A stretch of DNA of 35,704 nt, from the NCBI GenBank assembly GCA_017991475.1, contig JAGOQK010000007.1, positions 1 through 35,704 on the forward strand, read 5' to 3'. The notes under the pieces are model-generated. The model did not search any database, was not told the origin of the DNA, and saw only the letters and a list, made by a program, of their open reading frames with translations. How positions within the stretch are numbered: the first letter of the stretch is position 1; the number at the start of each line of letters is the position of its first letter. Positions 7,607 through 14,363 of this stretch are shown piece by piece. A program made the translations under genes and the position numbers. This DNA is from Minisyncoccota bacterium. GTDB taxonomy: Bacteria > Patescibacteriota > Minisyncoccia > Phycocordibacterales > PALSA-1337.

Positions 7607-8671
7607 ATGCTCAATCCTCATCTAAAACTTAATCAAAAAATGTTCGACAAAGACGTCGAGCAGATTTCCATCCGCAAAGGCTTTGGTGATGGCCTACTTC
7701 AAGCTGGCGAGGCAAACAAGCAAATCGTCGCCCTGTGTGCTGATCTCACAGATTCTACATACATGACTACTTTCAAACAGAAATTCCCTGAGAGATTCAT
7801 CGAGATCGGTGTTGCCGAACAGAACCTTGCAACAGTTGCTTCCGGTATGGCTGCGATGGGCAAGATCCCATTCATCACCTCGTACGCCATGTTCAGCCCT
7901 GGCAGGAATTGGGAACAGATCAGGACGACCATTGCGTACAACGACAGGCCGGTTAAGATTGCTGGTTCACATGCTGGTATCTCAGTAGGTCCAGATGGTG
8001 GTACGCATCAAGCCATCGAAGATATCGCCCTTATGAGAGTGATTCCTCGAATGGTCGTCATTTCACCGTGCGACGCAATTCAAGCAAAAAAGGCAACGCT
8101 GGCAGCTGCGAAGACAGATGATCCAACATACATCAGGTTGGCGCGCGAGAAGACACCGGTGATGACGACCGAAGAGACGCCGTTTGAGATAGGGAAAGGG
8201 CAAGTAGTTTTTGAAACAGAAAAGAAATCCGAAATTCTAAATCCTAGACAAATCCAAAGCACGAAATCCAAAGGTCAAAAGGAAACGCATTCGCAGATTG
8301 ATGTAGGAATAATAGCGACGGGAGCACTCCTCTTCAAAGCTATCAAGGCCGCACAGAAACTCAGTGATGAGGGCAAGAAGGTGACTGTGCTCAATATTCA
8401 TACGATCAAACCGTTGGATGTAGATGCGGTCGTGAAGTTGGCGTATGAAGCGCACGCACTCGTGACTGTCGAGGAACATCAGATCATCGGGGGGCTCGGT
8501 GGAGCAGTGGCGGAATGTCTGGCGACCCATTTCCCGGTACCTATCGAGTTTATCGGGGCGAAGGATAAATTTGGGCAGTCAGGCAAACCAGATGAGCTCA
8601 TCGAACACTACGGGATGGGAGAAAAAGATATTTATGCGGCTGCGCAGAGAGTAATTTTGAGAAAGAAGTAG
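7607..8671 (+). CDS. tktC: Transketolase, C-terminal subunit
   Basis: Second half of the split transketolase (354 aa). Family features: IEIGVAEQNL with the catalytic Glu, SYAMFSPGRNWEQIR, GSHAGISVGPDGGTHQ, the IRLAREKTP strand, and the C-terminal domain with VGIIATG and TVEEHQIIGGLG. I choose the ATG at 7607, first after the preceding stop; a later ATG at 7640 is possible. About 20 residues around 206-225 (EKKSEILNPRQIQSTKSKG region) are an extra loop encoded by a period-7 repeat array at 8224-8279. Confidence 0.94.
   Translation: MLNPHLKLNQKMFDKDVEQISIRKGFGDGLLQAGEANKQIVALCADLTDSTYMTTFKQKFPERFIEIGVAEQNLATVASGMAAMGKIPFITSYAMFSPGRNWEQIRTTIAYNDRPVKIAGSHAGISVGPDGGTHQAIEDIALMRVIPRMVVISPCDAIQAKKATLAAAKTDDPTYIRLAREKTPVMTTEETPFEIGKGQVVFETEKKSEILNPRQIQSTKSKGQKETHSQIDVGIIATGALLFKAIKAAQKLSDEGKKVTVLNIHTIKPLDVDAVVKLAYEAHALVTVEEHQIIGGLGGAVAECLATHFPVPIEFIGAKDKFGQSGKPDELIEHYGMGEKDIYAAAQRVILRKK
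8224..8279. repeat. Period-7 repeat array inside tktC
   Basis: Eight degenerate heptamers in a row, such as GAAATCC, GAAATTC, TAAATCC, ATCCAAA, GCACGAA, ATCCAAA. They are read in frame and encode a loop just before the C-terminal domain. Confidence 0.65.
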
Positions 8672-8686
8672 TTATTCACACCCCTC

Positions 8687-8714
8687 TTGCATTCTAGAAA
8701 GGCAGTGCTATAGT
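8687..8714 (+). promoter_or_regulatory. Promoter of the structured leader
   Basis: TTGCAT (8687-8692), 16-nt spacer, TGC then TATAGT (8709-8714), an extended -10. Transcription should begin near 8721. Confidence 0.6.
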
Positions 8715-8748
8715 TATATTACAAATGAATTATCATTTTACAAAGTCT

Positions 8749-8805
8749 ATGATTTCCACCCGCGTGCTCGCCAACTGGCAGCATGTTTGGAGTCAGTCTT
8801 TGTAA
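8749..8805 (+). CDS. Possible leader peptide with two Trp codons (18 aa)
   Basis: ATG to TAA, reading MISTRVLANWQHVWSQSL. It lies between the promoter at 8687-8714 and a terminator at 8837-8866. Its second Trp codon (8788-8790) falls within GTTTGGAG (8785-8792), which can pair with CTCCAAAC in the terminator stem. This layout recalls attenuation leader peptides, but no Shine-Dalgarno is visible and no tryptophan gene follows. Translation is unproven. Confidence 0.35.
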   Translation: MISTRVLANWQHVWSQSL

Positions 8806-8866
8806 TGAATTTCTCACCTAATTAATTACAGGAACAGGCTCCAAACCGAAAGGGTGGAGCCTTTTT
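8785..8866 (+). promoter_or_regulatory. Candidate attenuator: antiterminator and terminator hairpins
   Basis: Terminator: GGCTCCA (8837-8843) pairs with TGGAGCC (8855-8861), then TTTTT (8862-8866). Antiterminator: GTTTGGAG (8785-8792) pairs with CTCCAAAC (8839-8846). The two are mutually exclusive because they share 8839-8843. An ACAAAG/CTTTGT pair (8740-8745 with 8798-8803) could enclose the leader ORF. Confidence 0.55.
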
Positions 8867-8902
8867 AGATCTTTTATTGGATCTTTGACAACAGAATACT
8901 TT

Positions 8903-9024
8903 ACGACAGGAGGGACTCTTCAAGATGTTCCAATAATTCATCCAGGGAGGTGATTTGGCAACCCGTAATGTAGCCATTACGGAGTAGTCCCCGAAGGGGG
9001 ATAACTCCTAAGACCTCCTGTCGT
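8903..9024 (+). ncRNA. Unrecognised structured RNA element
   Basis: The ends pair perfectly over 11 bp: ACGACAGGAGG (8903-8913) with CCTCCTGTCGT (9014-9024), extended by TCTT (8917-8920) with AAGA (9010-9013). Inside are CGTAATG/CATTACG (7 bp, about 8964-8980), GGAGT/ACTCC (8981-8985 with 9004-9008) and TCCCC/GGGGA around a GAAG loop. It contains GGAGGTGAT (8946-8954), a perfect complement of the usual 16S rRNA tail, while the 3' closing strand contains CCTCC. No known riboswitch or ncRNA motif was recognised. Confidence 0.5.
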
Positions 9025-9034
9025 TACGATTTTT

Positions 9035-9068
9035 CCCCGCTCGTGTGCTCGTTTGGGCACGGGTGGGG
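9035..9068 (+). promoter_or_regulatory. Strong leader hairpin upstream of the 9131 gene
   Basis: CCCCGCTCGTG (9035-9045) pairs with CACGGGTGGGG (9058-9068), an 11-bp stem with two G-U pairs. Smaller hairpins (TGCCA/TGGCA, GTTC/GAAC) follow up to the Shine-Dalgarno of the next gene. Confidence 0.45.
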
Positions 9069-9130
9069 AACACGCTTTGCCATTGGTGTGGCATGTTCGG
9101 TGAACAAACAACCAGAAAGGAGAATGCGGT

Positions 9131-9475
9131 ATGAATAATAACGCAAAAAAAGCGGTTATGGCACCTTCTTTGTTTCAGGCGCGCATCCCATGCATTCTCA
9201 GTGCAAATGCTCGCTCGTATGAAGATCGGCCTCGTTGTAAGGAAGAAAGGAATAGACCTCTTCCATTGCGTACGCAAGGAGATTGCATATATGTCTGTTT
9301 GGATGGTTGGTACATTCCTTACGAATGGTCAGAATCACAACGACGGTGGAACCGCGTGGTGAACTATGAATTTGTCCCGATTCGTCCACCACAAACAGTA
9401 GTGAATGTTCCAGTTACTTTCTCTTCGGAACACACAGCGAGCTCACCACCCCTTCCGGGGGAAGCAGAAACATGA
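9131..9475 (+). CDS. Hypothetical protein, 114 aa, with long structured leader
   Basis: Unrecognised. The start is well supported: AAGGAG at 9117-9122, 8 nt before the ATG, and a classical terminator 7 nt after the stop. The protein has a central Trp- and Tyr-rich patch (CLDGWYIPYEWSE, then RRWNRVV) and a Pro- and Ser-rich tail; no signal peptide or membrane segment. It is preceded by about 450 nt of non-coding sequence full of hairpins, which suggests RNA-level control. Function unknown. Confidence 0.7.
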   Translation: MNNNAKKAVMAPSLFQARIPCILSANARSYEDRPRCKEERNRPLPLRTQGDCIYVCLDGWYIPYEWSESQRRWNRVVNYEFVPIRPPQTVVNVPVTFSSEHTASSPPLPGEAET

Positions 9476-9481
9476 GTTCAC

Positions 9482-9514
9482 AGCCGCATACCAGAAATGG
9501 TTTGCGGCTTTTTT
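9482..9514 (+). terminator. Terminator after the 9131 gene
   Basis: AGCCGCA (9482-9488) with TGCGGCT (9503-9509), plus inner ACCA/TGGT around GAAA, followed by five T (9510-9514). Confidence 0.85.
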
Positions 9515-9599
9515 ATTCTGACAAGCGAAGATCGTGTGAATGTGTTTTACATTGACAACGTCTGAGTCGAAGTCAGAAGAAAGGATGAATACCCTTTAT

Positions 9600-9830
9600 T
9601 CATGGAAATAAAAACGCCCCCTGCACGTATGCAAGGGGCGTGTTCGTTACGGGGGAATAGAGAACAGATGGGGTGGTTTGCGACTTGCAAAAATCGCGTG
9701 AACATATTTGACTCAACAGACTTCGCGTCGTCTGCTTCAACGTCTCCCACCAGTTTTTGTTGCACTGACCTGTCTTGTTCCGTTTCATCACATTGTACTG
9801 CTCGACTGAGTAAGTATGGCGACCTTTCAT
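9600..9830 (-). CDS. Possible small protein on a well-bounded minus-strand transcript
   Basis: A promoter at 9857-9885 and a terminator at 9606-9640 define a minus-strand transcript of about 245 nt. The best ORF (76 aa, from the ATG at 9830; MKGRHTYSVEQYNVMKRNK at the start) runs through the terminator hairpin and reaches its TGA only at 9600-9602, past the T-run, so a terminated mRNA would lack the stop codon. The transcript may instead be a non-coding RNA. No Shine-Dalgarno. From 9515 to 9958 I see nothing else. Confidence 0.3.
   Translation of the reverse strand: MKGRHTYSVEQYNVMKRNKTGQCNKNWWETLKQTTRSLLSQICSRDFCKSQTTPSVLYSPVTNTPLAYVQGAFLFP
9606..9640 (-). terminator. Minus-strand terminator
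   Basis: CGCCCC and TGCA (9615-9625) pair with TGCA and GGGGCG (9630-9640) around a CGTA loop; the T-run on the minus strand is at 9610-9614. Confidence 0.75.
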
Positions 9831-9856
9831 CGTCAGCACAAGGCGAATCTGATAAT

Positions 9857-9885
9857 ACTCTAGCATGACATACTTTGCATGTCAA
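9857..9885 (-). promoter_or_regulatory. Minus-strand promoter
   Basis: On the minus strand TTGACA (9885-9880), 17-nt spacer, TGC then TAGAGT (9862-9857). Confidence 0.7.
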
Positions 9886-9902
9886 TACCTCTGGCAGGAA
9901 TG

Positions 9903-9941
9903 AAAAACCGCTGAAGTCGTATTGCTACGAGCTTCAGCGGT
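9903..9941 (-). terminator. Terminator of the 9959-10750 gene
   Basis: ACCGCTGAAG (9907-9916) and CTTCAGCGGT (9932-9941), a perfect 10-bp stem with the minus-strand T-run at 9903-9907. Confidence 0.85.
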
Positions 9942-9958
9942 CCATGAATTGTTTCCGA

Positions 9959-10750
9959 TCAGAATTCTTTCTTGATGAACAAACTGCCAAACACTTCATT
10001 TTTCTTAACAAAGGTTTGGTCAGGTCCACCTTGGAACTGTGCGATGATCGTTGGGACCAAAGTCCATGATCCCCGTTTTACCGGCAGACTAAAACTGAAG
10101 CGGTGATACTCGATACCCTTGTGACTGTCATAGGTTCCCCCAGACACACCAAGTCGGTAGTCGATATCGAGTGCGAGTTTGTTACCGAATAACTTTAGTC
10201 CGAGGTCTTGGCTTCGAATGATGCCAGCATATCCGATCCAGCCTTTGTCCCTGAAGTCATTGATCAAGTGATAATGATACACCTGAGCATATGGTTGGAA
10301 CAAAGGGCGTTCTAGGTCGCCACGAATTGGAAAATCGACCCGTAAATATTCGCTGAATGCGTCGTCGCCCCAATCCTTAAGATTATAGAGCGCTAGATAA
10401 ACGGCGCCAACATCGATGAGGACAGGGTATTTTTCTGACCCAAACTTGAATGTTTGATCAACAGTCAAGTCGTACTCGTTGCCGCCATCATGGTTGTACG
10501 TGGTTAAGCGGTCGAGTTTCTGTCCGATCGAGAAGTCAAACGTCAGGTTACCAAAGGCATTCTTGCGTGAGGCAACCAGGTCAGTGAACGACATGGGACC
10601 ATTATAGAAAGTCCCACCGAATATCGTTCCGTAGTACTTGCTCATGAGTATGGTGCTCATGTTGTATGACCAGTTCGTCCCCTCAGCCCGCATTCCGCAG
10701 ACAGAGAGTAACATCGCAAGGGCGATAAGGACCACATTCTTGATTTTCAT
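9959..10750 (-). CDS. Secreted beta-rich protein resembling an outer-membrane beta-barrel
   Basis: 263 aa with an N-terminal signal peptide (charged MKIK, hydrophobic core, cleavage near MRA-EG at about 22). The rest is full of short alternating-hydrophobicity stretches, Tyr, Trp and Gly, and the chain ends in Phe, as outer-membrane barrels often do. I cannot assign a family. Patescibacteria are generally thought to lack a conventional outer membrane, so a barrel would be unexpected; a soluble secreted beta protein is an alternative. It has its own consensus promoter, a leader of about 55 nt and a strong terminator, so it is a monocistronic unit. Confidence 0.6.
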   Translation of the reverse strand: MKIKNVVLIALAMLLSVCGMRAEGTNWSYNMSTILMSKYYGTIFGGTFYNGPMSFTDLVASRKNAFGNLTFDFSIGQKLDRLTTYNHDGGNEYDLTVDQTFKFGSEKYPVLIDVGAVYLALYNLKDWGDDAFSEYLRVDFPIRGDLERPLFQPYAQVYHYHLINDFRDKGWIGYAGIIRSQDLGLKLFGNKLALDIDYRLGVSGGTYDSHKGIEYHRFSFSLPVKRGSWTLVPTIIAQFQGGPDQTFVKKNEVFGSLFIKKEF

Positions 10751-10811
10751 AAGTTTCCGTTTCCGTAGGTTCCGTATTTGTTGTTTTTGGTTTGTGAGAA
10801 CTACTATGTAT

Positions 10812-10841
10812 ATTATAGCATACTCAGCACCATTTTGTCAA
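10812..10841 (-). promoter_or_regulatory. Consensus promoter of the secreted beta-rich protein
   Basis: On the minus strand TTGACA (10841-10836), 18-nt spacer, TGC then TATAAT (10817-10812). Both hexamers are perfect and the -10 is extended. Confidence 0.85.
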
Positions 10842-10892
10842 GCATATAGGCGTCCAGGAATGGCTTGGTTGAGAGCTTGTATGACAGATAAT

Positions 10893-10921
10893 AAAAAGTC
10901 CCCTCGCTTTCACGAGGGGAC
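10893..10921 (-). terminator. Terminator of the minus-strand structured RNA
   Basis: GTCCCCTCG (10898-10906) with CGAGGGGAC (10913-10921), a perfect 9-bp stem; minus-strand T-run at 10893-10897. Confidence 0.85.
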
Positions 10922-11262
10922 CTAGCCAGATTTCAAGACTCTAGCCGAGAGTGGTATTTCACACCATAGATATTTTTTACAAGACGAGCTCGCAATCTTG
11001 TACGAAGAAGAGTCGTGGAGCACCTGCTACATGACAAATCAAGCGTCAACACCTACAGTAGCCTTTGTATGGCCAGTACGACTCCAGAGTACCTAGCGGC
11101 ACCACTTCACAGTCTCCCACTTATGCTACATGAATCGGTTCGAGCCTATCCATCCTAGGTCTCGGGGGTCGAACCCGAATACCTTGCGGTTTGTTACCAA
11201 AACGACCTATTGCCGTAAAGGAATCTATCACTACAGTGAGAAATAGTCAAAACCCTCCTTTT
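10893..11262 (-). ncRNA. Structured RNA of about 370 nt, unassigned (possibly tmRNA-like)
   Basis: No convincing ORF spans the 528 nt between the 10750 gene and uvrB, yet the minus strand ends in a strong terminator. It contains a tRNA-like T-arm (minus strand of 11162-11178: 5-bp stem, loop TTCGACC) followed by GACCTAG. Complements of the latter lie downstream: CTAGGTC (10925-10919) and CTAGGT (11096-11091), the second followed by CTGGAGTCGTAC, which resembles the tmRNA D-like motif. That order would be a circularly permuted tmRNA. Against this, the G-U pair AlaRS needs is absent and GGTTCGA can pair instead with TCGAACC (11143-11137). Treat as an unknown structured RNA. Confidence 0.45.
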
Positions 11263-11272
11263 ATCGTATAGT
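11244..11272 (+). promoter_or_regulatory. Promoter of uvrB, leaderless arrangement
   Basis: TAGTCA (11244-11249), 17-nt spacer, TATAGT (11267-11272), 6 nt before the ATG at 11279, so the RNA should begin at the start codon. Confidence 0.55.
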
Positions 11273-11278
11273 ACTCGC

Positions 11279-13378
11279 ATGTCAAAGGACGCCAAAAACT
11301 CCGCTAGCCCATTCAAGATAGCGACCACCCTCACACCAGCAGGAGACCAGGTGACGGCAATTCCTGCACTCATCGAGGGACTCAAGAAGGGTCATGATCG
11401 TCAGACCCTCCTCGGAGTCACGGGATCTGGCAAGACCTTCACGGCTGCGAATGTCATCGCAAGTTATGGCAAGCCGACCCTCGTCATTGCGCACAACAAG
11501 ACACTCGCCGCGCAGCTCGCACAGGAGTACCGAGAATTCTTCCCAGAGAATGCTGTGCACTACTTCGTCTCCTACTACGACTACTATCAGCCTGAGGCAT
11601 ACATCCCATCGAGCGATACCTACATCGAGAAGGAGGCCATGATCAACGAAGAGATCGAGCGTCTCCGTCACGCATCCACACAGGCACTCCTCACGAGGAA
11701 GGATGTCATCATCGTCGCGTCTGTTTCGTGTATCTACGGTCTCGGTAGCCCCGAAGAATATGAGAAGGTGAACATCAAACTCGCAGTTGGCATGGAATTG
11801 TCACGAGCCGAGCTCATCCGTCGCCTCATCGATGTTCATTTCGAGCGCACAACTGCAGATCTCAAGTCTGGTCAATTCAGGGCGATCGGAAATACTATCG
11901 AAATCATGCCGGTTAATGACAAGACGGTGTATCGACTCGACTACGAGGGTAGTGCCATCTCCGCGATCATCGAGCTCGATCCGGTATCTCGCTCTGTTCG
12001 TGGCACGCATGAGTCCATTTTCGTCTTCCCAGCCAAGCACTTCATCTCCAATGATGAACAGAGTGAGCGTGCGTACAAAACTATTCAGGCAGAACTCGCT
12101 GGTCGGCTCAAGGAGCTCGAGAAGTCGGGGAAGGTCCTGGAGGCAGAGAGACTCAAGCGTCGCGTGAAGTATGATCTCTCCATGATCAAGGAGATCGGAT
12201 ATACCAACGGTATCGAGAATTACTCGCGCCACTTCTCGGGGATGATGCCTGGTCAGCCACCTGATACTCTCCTCGCATATTTTCCCAAGAAGAAGGATCC
12301 CACGACGGGCGAGATGGTCCCAGACTTCCTGACGATCGTCGATGAGTCGCATGTGACGATTCCGCAACTCAATGGTATGTATGCGGGCGATGCATCGCGC
12401 AAAGATACACTTGTGGAGCACGGATTCCGCCTGCCATCTGCGAAGGATAATAGACCACTCAAGTTCGATGAATTCCTCGAGAGAGTCGGTCCGATGATCT
12501 ATACATCTGCAACCCCAGGAAAATATGAAGCTGAGACAGCGCAGCAGGTTGTCGAGCAGGTGATCAGACCAACAGGGTTGATAGATCCAGTTGTCGATAT
12601 CAAACCGATCCGCGAGAGTGCTGGTTACAAGGGTCAGGTGTTCGACTTCATCGAAGAAGCTGAGAAGACTATCAAGGCCGGCTTCCGCGTCATCGCTACG
12701 ACACTCACCAAGAAGATGGCTGAGGATCTGTCTGAATTCTTGAAAGAAAAAGATATCAAGGCCGCGTATCTCCACAGTGATATCAAGACAATCGATCGCA
12801 TCAACATCCTCACTGATTTCCGCAGAGGGAAGTATGACATCGTGGTGGGCGTCAACTTGCTCCGCGAAGGCCTCGATCTGCCGGAGGTGTCGCTCATCGG
12901 TATTCTCGATGCTGACAAGGAAGGATTCCTCCGCTCCGAAACTGCACTCATCCAGACTATCGGTCGTGCGGCTCGTAATGCTGCCGGTCGTGTCATCCTC
13001 TATGCCGACAATCTCACGGGCTCCATGGATCGTGCTATCAAGGAGACTGATCGTCGTCGCGCCATCCAGGTGGCATACAATGAGAAGCATGGTATCACTC
13101 CGCAGACCATCATCAAGGCGATCCATGACATCACCGATCATCTGCGTACTGAGCATGAGAAGGCGGTGGGTGAGATGGTCAAGATCGATGAGGAGCTTGC
13201 GCGCACCAACCCCAAGCAGCTCATGAAGATGAAGCAGGATCAGATGGAGGAGGCCGTCAAGGCACTTGATTTCGAGACTGCGGCGTTGGTGAGGGATGAA
13301 CTCATCGCACTTGAAGCTAAGTTTGCGAAGGAGAAGAAGGTGGGGAAGAAGGGGGAGGGGAGGAAGGTTGTTAGGTAA
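11279..13378 (+). CDS. uvrB: Excinuclease ABC subunit B
   Basis: DNA damage-verifying helicase-like subunit of nucleotide excision repair; receives DNA from UvrA and recruits UvrC. 699 aa: Walker A GVTGSGKT (residues 46-53), the damage-clamping beta-hairpin region SYYDYYQPEAYIP (98-110), DESH box (355-358), the TSATPGKYE motif, the C-terminal helicase domain with LLREGLDLPE and QTIGRAARN, and a final UVR coiled-coil motif before a basic Lys/Gly tail. The ATG is set by the promoter, which leaves no room for a leader. uvrA and uvrC are nearby but not in the same operon. Confidence 0.98.
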   Translation: MSKDAKNSASPFKIATTLTPAGDQVTAIPALIEGLKKGHDRQTLLGVTGSGKTFTAANVIASYGKPTLVIAHNKTLAAQLAQEYREFFPENAVHYFVSYYDYYQPEAYIPSSDTYIEKEAMINEEIERLRHASTQALLTRKDVIIVASVSCIYGLGSPEEYEKVNIKLAVGMELSRAELIRRLIDVHFERTTADLKSGQFRAIGNTIEIMPVNDKTVYRLDYEGSAISAIIELDPVSRSVRGTHESIFVFPAKHFISNDEQSERAYKTIQAELAGRLKELEKSGKVLEAERLKRRVKYDLSMIKEIGYTNGIENYSRHFSGMMPGQPPDTLLAYFPKKKDPTTGEMVPDFLTIVDESHVTIPQLNGMYAGDASRKDTLVEHGFRLPSAKDNRPLKFDEFLERVGPMIYTSATPGKYEAETAQQVVEQVIRPTGLIDPVVDIKPIRESAGYKGQVFDFIEEAEKTIKAGFRVIATTLTKKMAEDLSEFLKEKDIKAAYLHSDIKTIDRINILTDFRRGKYDIVVGVNLLREGLDLPEVSLIGILDADKEGFLRSETALIQTIGRAARNAAGRVILYADNLTGSMDRAIKETDRRRAIQVAYNEKHGITPQTIIKAIHDITDHLRTEHEKAVGEMVKIDEELARTNPKQLMKMKQDQMEEAVKALDFETAALVRDELIALEAKFAKEKKVGKKGEGRKVVR

Positions 13379-13388
13379 AAAATCATAT

Positions 13389-13973
13389 ATGTGTTACGAA
13401 TTAGTTAATACAATAATAAATTTACTCGGAATCATAATCGGTGTAATAGTGGCTTTATATGTTCATAAGTTGTCCCAACAGCAGAAATTTAATGAGAGAT
13501 TTACTAAACGTCAATCAATTCAGAAACAGATCGATGATTTATTGTATAGGATCAGTAATGGTGGTAGCAGCAAAGTCGAACTAATCAATTTGGCAAAATA
13601 CGATACGCATTATCCAAAGATTAACAATAAGACACGACATGGATATACTTACCTAGGCGCTGAACTTAAAGACTATTACTATTCGGGAGTTGAATTCTTT
13701 TGCGAAATAATTACTGCCTATGAATTGTCAGAAAATAAGTATAGTAGAAAACAACTGTCAAAAGATCAGAAGGAAGTAAATTTATATATGACAGGGATAG
13801 TTCCTTACGAATGGGTAGAATCTATTGATATGAGGGGTGATGATACTACAAATAGACCACAGTTCTATACTCATTTTAATGGAAAAAAGAAGTCGCCGTA
13901 TAGTTCAATTTCGTATTATCGGAATGCCCCTGAGAGCCCAGTAGAGTTTGTAGAAGTAGAGTTAATTAAATAA
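13389..13973 (+). CDS. Hypothetical protein with one N-terminal membrane segment
   Basis: 194 aa; start taken at the ATG at 13389, since the upstream in-frame extension overlaps the 3' end of uvrB. One hydrophobic segment (about residues 5-25, NTIINLLGIIIGVIVALYV) followed by a charged soluble region rich in Lys, Tyr, Ser and Asn. Clearly AT-rich relative to uvrB, suggesting different ancestry. The next gene starts 2 nt after the stop, so they are probably co-transcribed. Function unknown. Confidence 0.65.
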   Translation: MCYELVNTIINLLGIIIGVIVALYVHKLSQQQKFNERFTKRQSIQKQIDDLLYRISNGGSSKVELINLAKYDTHYPKINNKTRHGYTYLGAELKDYYYSGVEFFCEIITAYELSENKYSRKQLSKDQKEVNLYMTGIVPYEWVESIDMRGDDTTNRPQFYTHFNGKKKSPYSSISYYRNAPESPVEFVEVELIK

Positions 13974-13975
13974 TT

Positions 13976-14320
13976 ATGCCCAACATCACTCCAACAAAGC
14001 ACGTCATACTTCTTGCAGAAGCACTCAAAAAGCGAGGTGTTGAATTCAAACTTGAACATTGGGATGGTCACAAACATATAGATATCTATATTCCCAAAGA
14101 TAATCTCTATATCGAGGTTGATGGGCTGCGTCACTATACTGATCATGATCAAATAATTGCTGATTTCAATAGGGATTACTTTTCATTCAAGGACGGATTT
14201 TTCACAAAGCGTATTACTAACGAACTTATTGATGGTCATGCCGAGCAAATAGTGGATGCAATTGCGACAGTTGCACAGAATGCGCCAAATAGGATGGGGG
14301 AGAGGGTGGTGGGTAAATAA
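13976..14320 (+). CDS. DUF559-like / PD-(D/E)xK-type endonuclease domain protein
   Basis: 114 aa. The core IDIYIPKDNLYIEVDG (residues 35-50, with Asp36, Glu47, Asp49) followed by H53 and an Asp/Arg-containing helix fits the DUF559 branch of the PD-(D/E)xK nuclease fold, typical of small Vsr-like or restriction-linked proteins. Usual DUF559 members also have Glu-x-Asp at this place. No methylase or other restriction gene is beside it. Follows the 13389 gene by 2 nt. Substrate unknown; assignment rests on motif reading only. Confidence 0.6.
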   Translation: MPNITPTKHVILLAEALKKRGVEFKLEHWDGHKHIDIYIPKDNLYIEVDGLRHYTDHDQIIADFNRDYFSFKDGFFTKRITNELIDGHAEQIVDAIATVAQNAPNRMGERVVGK

Positions 14321-14326
14321 AATTCG

Positions 14327-14356
14327 TTGTCAAAATCGTGCTCACCGTGCTACGAT
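14327..14356 (+). promoter_or_regulatory. Promoter of the HicBA module
   Basis: TTGTCA (14327-14332), 18-nt spacer, TGC then TACGAT (14351-14356), 7 nt before the HicB ATG. Confidence 0.6.
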
Positions 14357-14363
14357 AACTATT

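Noticed and set aside
8837..8866. T-box riboswitch because of AGGGTGG near the terminator
   Set aside because: The T-box consensus continues with NACC after GGTGG and needs a specifier stem; neither is seen.
9602..9868. 88-aa plus-strand ORF
   Set aside because: It begins before a minus-strand terminator and spans it; promoter and terminator signals are on the other strand.
9547..9885. 112-aa minus-strand ORF in an alternative frame
   Set aside because: Its start lies upstream of the expected RNA start and it also crosses the terminator.
10893..11262. RNase P RNA
   Set aside because: None of the universally conserved RNase P blocks (for example GAGGAAAGTCC) is found on either strand.
10893..11262. 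Standard-order tmRNA
   Set aside because: The only T-arm-like element is near the 5' side of the transcript, and no acceptor strand pairs in the normal order.
11801..13156. 451-aa minus-strand ORF
   Set aside because: Entirely inside uvrB, antisense; a shadow of a well-identified gene with biased codon use.
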